Source: Acetobacterium bakii
Lineage (GTDB): Bacteria > Bacillota > Clostridia > Eubacteriales > Eubacteriaceae
Assembly (NCBI RefSeq): GCF_001263355.1
Contig: NZ_LGYO01000007.1
Location: 124,001-188,000 of the forward strand
Reading direction: 5' to 3'
DNA length: 64,000 bases
The notes beneath the pieces were generated by a model. It saw only the letters and a list, made by a program, of their open reading frames with translations, did no database searches and was not told where the DNA came from. Made by a program: the position numbers and the translations under genes. Of this stretch, positions 35,400 through 44,500 are shown piece after piece; within the stretch, counting starts at the first letter, position 1; every line of letters begins with the position of its first letter.

Positions 35400-35738
35400 A
35401 TGAAAAAGCTAGAAATTATAATTAAGCCTGAAAGACTCGAGGAATTAAAAGAGATTTTCAACACCTGTGATGTACAGGGCATGATGCTAACCAATATTAT
35501 GGGCTACGGAAACCAGAAGGGTTATAAAAAATCCTATCGCGGCACCGCTTATACCGTTAATTTTCTTCCAAAACTTAAAGTTGAAACAGTTACCGACGCC
35601 GAAACAGCCGGCATTATTATTAAACTCATTACCGATCGTCTCACAACTGAAGAAATCGGCGGCGGCAAAATTTTCGTTTATGATGTTGAAGATGTGGTGC
35701 GTATACGAACAGGGGTTCACGGTAAAGACGCGATTTAG
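35400..35738 (+). CDS. glnK: PII nitrogen regulatory protein (GlnK type)
   Basis: This 112-residue protein has the full PII fold: an N-terminal EIIIKPERLEELKEIF, the T-loop MGYGNQKGYKKSYRGTAYTVNFLPK with the central Tyr, and the C-terminal signature GGGKIFVYDVEDVVRIRTG. PII trimers bind ATP/ADP and 2-oxoglutarate and plug the Amt channel. Linkage to amt is the classic glnK-amtB pair. A terminator-like hairpin in the gap may set the ratio of the two. Confidence 0.96.
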   Translation: MKKLEIIIKPERLEELKEIFNTCDVQGMMLTNIMGYGNQKGYKKSYRGTAYTVNFLPKLKVETVTDAETAGIIIKLITDRLTTEEIGGGKIFVYDVEDVVRIRTGVHGKDAI

Positions 35739-35775
35739 GAAAAAGGGTGAAAACAATTGAATAATTTATACTGTC

Positions 35776-35830
35776 AAAGGCGATAGTTTTTAATGAATCA
35801 TTAAAAACGGTCGTCTTTTTTATTTTCAAA
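35776..35830 (+). terminator. Hairpin with T-run between glnK and the ammonium channel gene
   Basis: AAAGGCGA/TCGTCTTT and an inner GTTTTTAATGA/TCATTAAAAAC stem precede a T-rich tail. It sits in the 145-bp gap inside what is usually one operon, so it is probably an attenuator or partial terminator. Confidence 0.7.
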
Positions 35831-35883
35831 AAATTATTCATGTCGTTTTACCCTACAAATTTATGATAAGAGAGGTTGTCCTT

Positions 35884-37152
35884 ATGGAATTAATAGCAGT
35901 GCAACAATATATGGATATTATTTGGGTATTTTTGGCTTCTGTCCTTGTGTTCTTTATGCAGGCAGGATTTGCCATGGTTGAAACCGGCTTTACGCGAGCT
36001 AAAAATGCCGGTAATATTATTATGAAAAACTTTGTCGATTTTATGATTGGCTCAATTCTGTTCTTTTGCTTCGGCTTTGGGATTATGTTCGGTCCTGACT
36101 GGATGGGATTAATTGGTACCGCAGGATTCTTCAATCCTGAAAATCTTACCAATGTTTCCGCCTTTGAAGCGGTTACCCCTGAACTGTTCATCTTTTTTCA
36201 AACCGTATTCGCCGCAACCGCAGCAACCATCGTTTCCGGTGCCGTTGCCGGTCGTACCAAATTCAGTGTTTATTGTTTGATTTCGGCCTTTGTCAGTCTG
36301 ATTATTTATCCGGTTGTCGGCCATTGGGTATGGGGCGGCGGTTTCCTTGGCTCAATGGGTTTCATTGATTTTGCCGGTTCTACCGTCGTTCACTCGGTTG
36401 GTGGCTGGACCGCGCTGGTTGGCGCGATCATGGTTGGTCCTCGTATTGGCAAATACAACAAAGACGGTAAAGCCAATGCCATTCCCGGCCATAGCCTAAC
36501 CTTAGGTGCTCTGGGTGTTTTCATTCTGTGGTTTGCCTGGTTTGGTTTTAACGCCGGTAGCACCTTAACTGTTAATCTTGATATTGGCCACATTGCCATG
36601 ACTACCAATCTTGCCGCAGCTGCCGGTGGATTAACCGTTATGTTTTTAACCTGGATTCGCTACCAGAAACCTGATATTTCAATGACTCTTAATGGTGTGC
36701 TTGGCGGTCTGGTTGCCATCACTGCCGGATGTCTGGTGGTTACTCTCTGGGGCGCGATCCTCATCGGTATCATTGCCGGTGTTGTGATTACCTTCGGTAT
36801 TCCTTTCATCGATCAAAAGCTTCGAATTGATGATCCTGTTGGGGCCATTGGTGTTCATTGCTTCTGTGGTGTGACCGGTACTCTGCTGGTTGGTCTTTTT
36901 GCCAACTACCTGCCGGGAACTGAAGATGCCATTCTCGGATTATTCTACGGCGGCGGACTTGCCGTTCTCGGTGTCCAAGCCATTGGTGTTCTATCTGTTG
37001 CCGCCTGGACTGTAAGTGTTGCGTTTATCCTCTTCTTTATTCTTAAGAAAACAATGGGACTTCGTGTTGACAAGATTGTCGAAATTGAAGGACTGGACGT
37101 TCACGAACATGGTATTGAAGCTTACTCTGACTTTGTAAGCCGCATGAACTAG
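35884..37152 (+). CDS. amtB: Ammonium channel/transporter
   Basis: This 422-residue polytopic protein of the Amt/Rh family has about eleven membrane segments. Conserved parts are FFMQAGFAMVETGFTRAKNAGNIIMKNFVDF, DFAGSTVVHSVGGWTALVGA (with the first pore His) and IGVHCFCGVTGTLLVGLFA (second pore His). It admits ammonium and is gated by GlnK. The ATG at 35884, with GAGAGG 8 bases upstream, is preferred to an upstream in-frame ATG lacking a site. Confidence 0.96.
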   Translation: MELIAVQQYMDIIWVFLASVLVFFMQAGFAMVETGFTRAKNAGNIIMKNFVDFMIGSILFFCFGFGIMFGPDWMGLIGTAGFFNPENLTNVSAFEAVTPELFIFFQTVFAATAATIVSGAVAGRTKFSVYCLISAFVSLIIYPVVGHWVWGGGFLGSMGFIDFAGSTVVHSVGGWTALVGAIMVGPRIGKYNKDGKANAIPGHSLTLGALGVFILWFAWFGFNAGSTLTVNLDIGHIAMTTNLAAAAGGLTVMFLTWIRYQKPDISMTLNGVLGGLVAITAGCLVVTLWGAILIGIIAGVVITFGIPFIDQKLRIDDPVGAIGVHCFCGVTGTLLVGLFANYLPGTEDAILGLFYGGGLAVLGVQAIGVLSVAAWTVSVAFILFFILKKTMGLRVDKIVEIEGLDVHEHGIEAYSDFVSRMN

Positions 37153-37165
37153 ACCTGACAAAATC

Positions 37166-37260
37166 GCCCCGGGGTCAATGGTAAATCGTTGTCGGCTGCA
37201 ATTCGTACAAACTATGCCTGTTCGCCATGATGCCGACAAATGATGTTAGGATTGTTGACA
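37166..37260 (+). repeat. Hairpin/MITE-like repeat, family 1, copy 4
   Basis: This copy begins 13 bp after the ammonium channel stop and has the same internal blocks as copies 1 and 2 (CAATGGTAAATCGTTGTCGG and CGCCATGATGCCGACAA). Its outer ends are eroded (GCCCCGGGGT and TTGTTGAC), so it looks older. Confidence 0.75.
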
Positions 37261-37262
37261 GT

Positions 37263-37313
37263 CAAAAAGCGTGCCGCAATTTTATATTGCGACACGCTTT
37301 TGTTTTAAAATTC
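37263..37313. terminator. Bidirectional terminator between amtB and the flavodoxin gene
   Basis: AAAAAGCGTG pairs with CACGCTTTTT-like sequence, with an inner GCAAT...ATTGC stem. T-rich tails occur on both strands, serving the convergent genes on each side. Confidence 0.8.
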
Positions 37314-37748
37314 TGCGAATTCTTTTCCGAATTCGACGCAGCGGCGGCGGCTTTCTTTGTCGGGTTCGCCCAGAACGGTGAGGCCGCGATCATAAAGAAT
37401 CGCGCCTAAATCATTGACACGTTTTTCCCAATCTGCCATCCATTCGGCATTTCCCCATCCGTGGGAACCGAAAAGGGCGACTTTTTTTCCTTTTAATTGG
37501 TCTGATATTGCCCTGAAGAATGGCTCAAACTCGGTTTTTTCAAGTGCCTCGCCCTCCATTGCCGGACAGCCCAGCACAATTTTTGCGTAGGTATTTATTG
37601 TTTTCGGGTCAAAATCCGCAACATTCAAAAGAATCGCCCGACTTCCGGCCTCATCAATTCCATTGGAAATTTTTTCCGCCATAATTTCTGTACTTTCACG
37701 ATCGCTCCAATAAATTACTCCAATTTTATCCAACAGTTTATTTTCCAT
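37305..37748 (-). CDS. Flavodoxin with an altered phosphate loop
   Basis: This 147-residue protein has the short-chain flavodoxin size and pattern. Clear regions are VLGCPAMEGEALEKTEFEPFF and ALFGSHGWGNAEWMADWEKRV. The FMN phosphate loop, normally (T/S)GNTE, reads YWSDRESTEIM, with Asp and Arg in place of Gly. The start at 37748 is chosen for the GAGGAG upstream. Flavodoxins replace ferredoxin in electron transfer; whether this one holds FMN normally is open. It is convergent with amtB. Confidence 0.8.
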   Translation of the reverse strand: MENKLLDKIGVIYWSDRESTEIMAEKISNGIDEAGSRAILLNVADFDPKTINTYAKIVLGCPAMEGEALEKTEFEPFFRAISDQLKGKKVALFGSHGWGNAEWMADWEKRVNDLGAILYDRGLTVLGEPDKESRRRCVEFGKEFAEF

Positions 37749-37764
37749 TTTGTCTCTCCTCTTC

Positions 37765-37820
37765 TGTTTATGCATAGGCAATTGCGAAAGTGATTTGCGC
37801 TTCGCGGCCAGTTTGCAGCT
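37765..37820. repeat. Partial family 2 repeat, copy C
   Basis: Read on the minus strand this segment shares GCGAAGC...TTTCGCAATT..CCT and AAACTGGCC with the 3' half of copy B. It lies directly upstream of the flavodoxin ribosome site. It is a weaker match than A against B. Confidence 0.4.
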
Positions 37821-37897
37821 ACCCCATAAATCCTGTTTTATTCTTTTAAGTCGCATTTTCTTAATTGTTATTTAAACCTGACATTATCGGGCTTGAT

Positions 37898-39025
37898 TCA
37901 TTGTTCATCCTGCATGAGTTCGTCATTGATATGATTTAATTCCTTGGTGAGTATTTGAACACAGATTTCCAGGTGGTGATAAAGCAACTCCCGGTTGTGC
38001 CCGAGGCCTTCTTTATAGTATGCCCGGATACGCTCCCTGATGGCATATTTTCCCAATAAGCCCACCACCGGAATGCAAATGAAAATCGTTCCGGCTACTG
38101 CTGCTGTGATTTTAGCGCTTTTTTTCATTTGAAAATGAGTGATCTTCGATAGCTTTTCCTGTTTCCGAACCTGTATTATTGAGTACCCCAAAAATTGATC
38201 GCTAAACACATTGTAATAATCATAGGCTTCATTGAAGAGAGCATCGGATTCACTTTCTATTTCTTTAAAAATGTCCTGAGCATAGAGATCAAATAGTTCG
38301 TTGCGTTTTTCTTCTTTTTTCACTGAGGAAGGGTTTAACAGCCGCACATTTTTCTCAACGATTTCCGAACAATTCTTGTGCCATTTTTCTATTTTCTTCG
38401 ACCCAAAATTCTCAAGCAGTTGCGGCATCTTACTGGAAATGGACCCCAGCAGATTTACCTTGATCCGATGAATAATTTTTTCTTTCCCAAAGGGCCTTGT
38501 CTGCTTTCCCCCCAACAGGGTTTTTGAATGGCTGGACACTTCCACAATGTCCTGCTGGGTCACATTACCCTGGGCACAGAGAACCTCCCGCATTGCTGTA
38601 ATGGATGACTTAACATTCATTACATCACAATGAGTCAGCACCACCATCACCGGATTGCCATCCTTTGCCAGGGTCCTGATCATTTCCAGGTCAAAGGCTT
38701 CAACCCGTGCGGATTTGGCTGATAGACAATAGATAATGGTGTGAAACCACTCTTTTATTTCCCGGACATTATGCTCTTCCAGCGCTTCATTAATAAGGGA
38801 TTTCCAGGTTTGTGATTTGTCGGCTTCCAACCCCCAGGAATCATAAAGATGAAGGGTCAGGTTTTCATTTAGGGCAACCGTTTCCTCAAACAGACCCATG
38901 CCCGTGACCGGGCGTCCGGCCCCGGTTTTTAAAAGATCAGCCCCAAAGATATAATTAAACAAAGATGTTTTACCAACTCCGGTTTTACCGAGGATCAGGA
39001 CATTGGTTTCACATTTCTTATCCAT
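37898..39025 (-). CDS. Era-like GTPase with C-terminal membrane segment
   Basis: This 375-residue protein has a G domain with P-loop GKTGVGKTS (residues 13-21), a G3 motif DSWG and a G4-like THCD. A long helical region follows, then a hydrophobic segment (AAVAGTIFICIPVVGLLGKYA) near residue 315 and a helical tail. It belongs to the same broad class as the GTPase encoded immediately upstream, with which it overlaps by 8 bases. The ATG at 39025 is chosen because the P-loop follows at normal distance; a longer frame upstream lies inside the other gene. The cellular role is unknown. Confidence 0.8.
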   Translation of the reverse strand: MDKKCETNVLILGKTGVGKTSLFNYIFGADLLKTGAGRPVTGMGLFEETVALNENLTLHLYDSWGLEADKSQTWKSLINEALEEHNVREIKEWFHTIIYCLSAKSARVEAFDLEMIRTLAKDGNPVMVVLTHCDVMNVKSSITAMREVLCAQGNVTQQDIVEVSSHSKTLLGGKQTRPFGKEKIIHRIKVNLLGSISSKMPQLLENFGSKKIEKWHKNCSEIVEKNVRLLNPSSVKKEEKRNELFDLYAQDIFKEIESESDALFNEAYDYYNVFSDQFLGYSIIQVRKQEKLSKITHFQMKKSAKITAAVAGTIFICIPVVGLLGKYAIRERIRAYYKEGLGHNRELLYHHLEICVQILTKELNHINDELMQDEQ

Positions 39026-40151
39026 TTTTGGAAACCCTGAACCATTCCCCCATAAGGCTGGCAATGTTTTCACTGTTGAAATATTCGGAAAAAACAATTT
39101 CCTTACCATCTTCAAAAACAGCTTTGGCACAGCGAAAACAAATCTCCGAGATGGCATAGCCCATGGCGGCGGTAAAACTGGATGCCACGGCGGTGTTGAC
39201 GCCGGTTCCGATGGCGGTTCCCACACCGGGGATCAGTTTTAACAGATTGGCACTCAGGGTTTGGGCCAGTAAGCGACCGGATTCGGATACCACCACCGAG
39301 CCCACCAGGGATGACAAGTTTCCCAGGGTCTGATCTAAACCATAGGTTTTCATAATATGCAGGGCCATCTTTATTTGAACCGGCACCAACAGGGCCGCAT
39401 CGGAAAAAGGAATGGGTGTCAGGGCAATGCCGGCTGCGGCGCTGGTATAAAGGGGAATGATTTTATGATTAATCAGCCCCCGCTTGGTTGTCAGGTTCCC
39501 CTGCAGGGCCCCGATAAAGCCTTCCCTTAAGGATTCATCCAGCTGATCGATGGCCCAGGCAATAAGGGCCTCCCACTGGAGATAATCCTTTAGGGCGCTC
39601 AGCACTTCTAGATCCTGGGAGACACAGGTTCTAAAAAACGGCACGTCGCAATAATGAACAATGGCCTCTTCCATGGCAGTCAGTTCCTCTTCATCGAGGT
39701 TGTCAATTTGCGTCAACACCACTGCCAACGGCACCTTTTTTGACACCAGACTTTTAATCACGTCGATGTCCATATCGGTAACCCGTTTATTGCCGCCGGA
39801 AATACAATACCACACCTCATGGATCTGGTTCTTGAGATCCATACTTTTGGCCTGATTAATCCAGTTTTCCACCTGGGTTTTATAGTGGGAGACTTTCTCC
39901 GTTCCGATTTCATACCCTTCGGTATCGTAGAGCACCACCCCGGAATCATCCCGCTGGTACTTTGTTATGCCCCGAGTCACCGGAATGCCATCGCCGGTTT
40001 TGGCAAGATCTTCACCAAACACATAGTTTACCACCGAACTTTTTCCGGCCCCGGTGGCACCGCAGATGAGAATATTTGGTTTGGCAATCCCCTGTTTAAT
40101 TTCTCCAAGGGCTTTATTAAAATCAAAATCGTCGGGTCGATATTCTTTCAT
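39018..40151 (-). CDS. Era-like GTPase with DUF697-like C-terminal domain
   Basis: This 377-residue protein has an N-terminal G domain with P-loop GATGAGKSS (residues 31-39), G3 DTEG and G4-like TQID. Its C-terminal half resembles DUF697 (YTSAAAGIALTPIPFSDAALLVPVQIKMALHIMKTYGL), including hydrophobic helices that may associate with membrane. The overlap with the following GTPase gene suggests a pair acting together, possibly as a heterodimer. It is 137 bp downstream of jetD in the same direction and has a promoter-like element in the gap. Confidence 0.85.
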   Translation of the reverse strand: MKEYRPDDFDFNKALGEIKQGIAKPNILICGATGAGKSSVVNYVFGEDLAKTGDGIPVTRGITKYQRDDSGVVLYDTEGYEIGTEKVSHYKTQVENWINQAKSMDLKNQIHEVWYCISGGNKRVTDMDIDVIKSLVSKKVPLAVVLTQIDNLDEEELTAMEEAIVHYCDVPFFRTCVSQDLEVLSALKDYLQWEALIAWAIDQLDESLREGFIGALQGNLTTKRGLINHKIIPLYTSAAAGIALTPIPFSDAALLVPVQIKMALHIMKTYGLDQTLGNLSSLVGSVVVSESGRLLAQTLSANLLKLIPGVGTAIGTGVNTAVASSFTAAMGYAISEICFRCAKAVFEDGKEIVFSEYFNSENIASLMGEWFRVSKNG

Positions 40152-40260
40152 CGGTTCCCTCTTTCTCGTTTTTTACTTAATTTAGTCTGACTATCCACAA
40201 CCTTTTGCGGCTTGTCCATAACTGCCGGCCAATCATTGCTTTTAATCAGCCAATTTTTAA

Positions 40261-40266
40261 ATTATA
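40261..40266 (-). promoter_or_regulatory. Possible extended -10 promoter for the GTPase pair
   Basis: TGGTATAAT on the minus strand fits an extended -10 element, 110 bases before the first GTPase start. It suggests the pair can be transcribed apart from the Wadjet operon. Confidence 0.4.
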
Positions 40267-40288
40267 CCAGAGAATTTTTAATTTCTAT

Positions 40289-41566
40289 TTAATTAAGTTT
40301 TTCAATATCATTTAGATAAACATCGACCAGTAATTCCTGGTAGGCGCTGAAGCCGGAGCTCCTGATTACTTTTGCCAGCTTTTTTAATTCCGGCGACAGC
40401 AGTCCATCCATTTTTTTTAATCTTGATTCAGAAATCTTCTTTTTTGACTTTATCCTTTCATAGTCTTCCGGGGTAAAATGCCACAAAACCAATTTTTCGC
40501 CGTATCTTTTTTTGAGTTTATCAGCAATAATCAGCCCCTCCGGATCGAAGTCGCCGCCATAATAAATCATCCCGCCGCTTTGAACAATTTTATCCAGCAG
40601 CAATAGGGTTGCCACCTTTACGTTTCCGACTGAACAGATCAGGGAACAGGGTCGGTCTTCCATCAGACCCGCAATTTCACTGAAAACCGTGGGATTTTCA
40701 AAGACAAAGACCCGATTTTTGACGCAGGCCACCCTGTCGATCATCCCGATATTCCAGAGCGAAAGGTGCAGAGGCTCGCCCAATTCAGCAAATCCAACCC
40801 AGCCCGAATGTATTTTATCCCCGGCAAACGCCTGGAGACCTCGACCGATGGTGTAATTGGAAACCTCATCATAAATCAAACCGGCTTTGTATAAAAGCTC
40901 CATCTGTGCTTCCGCATTTTTGGGATAATTAAGCCGATAATAAGCGCTTAAAGCGTAAAGCAATAGTCGTCCCCCCTCCCGATTCATGTCAAAGGCATGG
41001 GGATCTCTGGTCATCTGAGAGGCAAAGAGTGCCAGCCGAACCTTCTGCGGTTTTGCCACGCATTGATTCAAACCTATGCAAACCTGGGTCAGAAGTCGTC
41101 TTAAATGCTCTGGGTCCTCGTTGTATTTCATACTCAGGATTGGATAGGCATTATTTCTATTTTTCAGAAGATCCGTCAGCCATAATGCTCCGGGAGATTC
41201 TTTAAAGACCTCAATAATTTCCCCAAAGCACCGGCTTTTTTCGTCATCATACTGACTTTTAACATCCTTTTTCCAGCTCAGCTTTTCGCCAAAATAACTG
41301 GCCAGCATTTCTTCAAAGTCCACGCCTTCATAGCGGGTGGCTGCAAAGGCACTGATAAATTTTTCAACTGCAAAGGAGGCACTTTTCTGGAGATAGTTTT
41401 TTTTGAAAAGACTTCTGAGTACCTCCCGCTCCGCATCGGTCATTTTATCCAACCGGATGGTGCCGCCCAGATGGCCCAGGGATTCATATTTTTCGCCAAT
41501 CTGTTTCATGATTCGGTGATAGCCGGGATTGGCTTTCAGATAAGCGGCAAACTCATGAGGCATCAT
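40289..41566 (-). CDS. jetD: Wadjet JetD (DUF2399/Toprim-like nuclease subunit)
   Basis: This protein of about 425 residues resembles the TIGR02679/DUF2399 family. The C-terminal third has a Toprim-like signature: FENPTVF with a conserved Glu, a GNVKVATLLLLDKI helix, then YYGGDFDPEGLIIADKL, the acidic metal-binding motif shared with topoisomerase VI A subunits. In Wadjet systems JetD cleaves DNA that the JetABC motor has extruded. The start is uncertain: adjacent ATGs at 41566 and 41563 have a GGTGGTGG upstream, and an ATG at 41593 is also open. All overlap the end of jetC. Confidence 0.88.
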   Translation of the reverse strand: MMPHEFAAYLKANPGYHRIMKQIGEKYESLGHLGGTIRLDKMTDAEREVLRSLFKKNYLQKSASFAVEKFISAFAATRYEGVDFEEMLASYFGEKLSWKKDVKSQYDDEKSRCFGEIIEVFKESPGALWLTDLLKNRNNAYPILSMKYNEDPEHLRRLLTQVCIGLNQCVAKPQKVRLALFASQMTRDPHAFDMNREGGRLLLYALSAYYRLNYPKNAEAQMELLYKAGLIYDEVSNYTIGRGLQAFAGDKIHSGWVGFAELGEPLHLSLWNIGMIDRVACVKNRVFVFENPTVFSEIAGLMEDRPCSLICSVGNVKVATLLLLDKIVQSGGMIYYGGDFDPEGLIIADKLKKRYGEKLVLWHFTPEDYERIKSKKKISESRLKKMDGLLSPELKKLAKVIRSSGFSAYQELLVDVYLNDIEKLN

Positions 41567-44500
41567 CCACCACCAGCTTTCGTACCTTGCCATTCCAGTG
41601 ATATCTCAGGACCGTCACAAAATCTGCGTTATCCGGCCGGATCAGTTCACTGATGGCCAGGGAATCGACGGTGTCATAATCGCCCCAAAGGATTTGGGAA
41701 TTAATAATATAGCTTAAATCCAGATCATTCAGCAGCCGGAACATATCCCGAATATTCTGTTCATCCACTCCGGCAAAGGCCTCATCCAGAGAAAGAATCC
41801 GGGCACTTTCTTTTCCAGCCGCCTCGTACCGGGCATTGACCGCCGAAAATAAGGGCACATACATAGCCATGGCCTTTTCCCCGCCACTGAATTTAAAAAA
41901 GCCGTTGTTGGTAAGTTCTTTGCTGAGATGACCGGTTTTTTTAAAGAACAGTTTAAATTCAAACCATTTTCGATAATCCAGTATATCCTTCACAATGGAA
42001 TGGAAGGTCAGATTAACATCCTTCTCCTCCAGGGCTCGTCTGGCTAACGTGATTTTTGAACGAAAGTGTTCTGACAGGGCGTTGAGGTCTTCATCCCTTA
42101 ATAGATTACCATCCATTTTAAGCAGGTTCACCAGTTTTCGGGTGTCCAGCTGTTCTTCGGTTTCGGCCTTTTTATTGGTCCAGCGCAGACTGAAGCTAAG
42201 CCCCATGGAGGTATCCATTTTCGCCATCAGCTGATTCATATTATCCACCCATTTTTCACTGTGAAAAATCCGGGCGCTTATTTTTTTACTGATATTCTTA
42301 ACCAGAATGTCTTCAAACAATTCCCGATCACTTTCTCTTAAAAGCTTTTCGGTTTCCTCCAGACTGTCTTTCAGATAATCGGACAAGTCGTAAAAATTGA
42401 CCACCTTGCCAGTGACCTTGGCCGTGATATTCAGACGTCTTCTGATCTCATGGGCTTTTTCCACTGCCTCGTCTTCATCCTCGCTCCACTCTTTTTCGAA
42501 AATATACTGACTGTTCACCGAAAAATCCCGGAGATACTGACTATTACTATTTAAATTTTCGACGATCCTGGTGGTGACCTGGTCTTTGTTTTGTTTATCC
42601 CTAACTGGATTTTTTGCGAGGAGATCCCCAGCCACGCTAAACAAATCGTCTTTCACTGATTTAACTGCATATCCCAGCTGCAGTTCTTCTTTAAACGCTT
42701 CTTTCATAATTGAATAGATTTTTTCATGTTGTTTAAGTGTCTGCTCCAGATTGCCAATATCCTCTGTCAGCCGTTCGGATCCCAAACGCACCCTTTCCAA
42801 CTGTATCACAGTTTCTTCTTTTTCTTGAGGGAGTTCCTTTAATGCCAGCAGGCATTGCTCCAGTTCGGCCTTAATAGCCTCATAATCGGTGAGCTTTAAC
42901 TGTTCACTCAAATTGGTCAGTATCAATGCCAGGGTGGCGCGTTTGGTGTTCAGTCCGCTGATCTCATAAAGTACATCATCGATTTCTTGAAGCACTTCCT
43001 CATACCGGTTTTCGGCTCCCCTCAAACTGATTTGGAAATTGTCTAAATGAAGCTTTTGTTTTTCCAGCTTATGGAGCTCATCAAGGTACGTCGTAGCCGC
43101 AATCTGGGCCTCCTCATAGGTTTCCAGATTCACCGGCAGGGTGATTCTCCCGGTGATGCGGTAAATCTCTTCCTTTATTTTCTTCACTGCTTCGTAAAGG
43201 ATTTTTTCTTCACCGCTTTTCTTTGCCACTGCTTTTGAGACCATCACATGCTCAAACATCGCCTGTTTGACAACGTTGGCCGCCGTTACCAGATCTTCCT
43301 GATTCAAGCCTTCGGTAAACTCCCGTTTCAAGATCTCAATTTCCTGCTTTACTTGATTCAGGACTTTTTCCTGGCCAATCAGGCGATCCGTAATGGCTGC
43401 CAATTCCAATTCCAGGGCTTTCTGCTGTTCTTCCCGATACTTTTTTCGGGCCGAAGAGCCAATGAATTTCGGCGTATCCCTGCCACTGGCCTTTCCTCTT
43501 AAAATCCCCAGGCTGTAATTTCCTTTTTCATCCATATGCGTATGGTGGTTTTCATCAATGAGAATGCTGGTCAATACATTGGCTACCTCTTCCGGCGAAA
43601 TCTCTGCCAGGGACGTTTCCACCTGCAGATATTGGTTCATGCTGTGAACCATAAACTGGGGAGCCGGAAATATGTATTTATCTCCGGACAGCTCAGGCAT
43701 TGATCCCAGTTGCCCCCGAAAAGTCTCAGGAATGATCAGGGCATCCAATATACCCATATCGGCCATGGCTTCTTCAATGGCCGCCTGGGTGGCCGCATCA
43801 ACCCCGTCCACATAATCCAGTGCCTTGTACAGGGGAATATGGGGAATGCCCAGTGCCACCAGCTTTTCTCTGTTTTTTTTGACTTTTTCGGCCCGGGCGG
43901 GTTCTGGATCCTTCATCTTTTTCCAGTAATCAAGTTCGGCTTGCTTTTCACTTTTCTCCTTATTTATTTTTGCCCATTCAGATTGTTCAATGAAAAGTCG
44001 TTCCCGTTTTAGTTCTTCCAACCCGATCTGTTCGCCCCGAAGAATCTGGGCTATGTCGTTAAAATTGCTTTCCGGTCCAAATTGGCGGATTACCCGAGCG
44101 AGCTGACTTAAACCATCAACTGAAATAATATATTCCTGGTTGTCCTGATTTTTCTGATACAGCTTTTCCAGCATTTCATCCTGGATTTCCGTCATTTGGC
44201 GATTGGCCTGTTCCCGCAGTCGTTCTTTTTCGGCGAGTTCTTTTTTAAGTAAATCCAGTTCCATCACACATTTTTCATAGGCTTCTGAAATCTGCTTTTC
44301 TTTTTCCAGAGCTTTAACCGCCTGACTAAGGATCTCGGTATGCTTCTTTAAGATCGTCGTAACATAACCGAAATCAAAGGGCTCAGTCACATCTTTTTTG
44401 ACTTCATCCCGCATGAAATCATGCTCATCAAAGACAAAAGTCTCGGCCAGATCATCCATTTCAGTAAGCTGCTTGATGATACCGCGTTCCCCGGCTTCAA

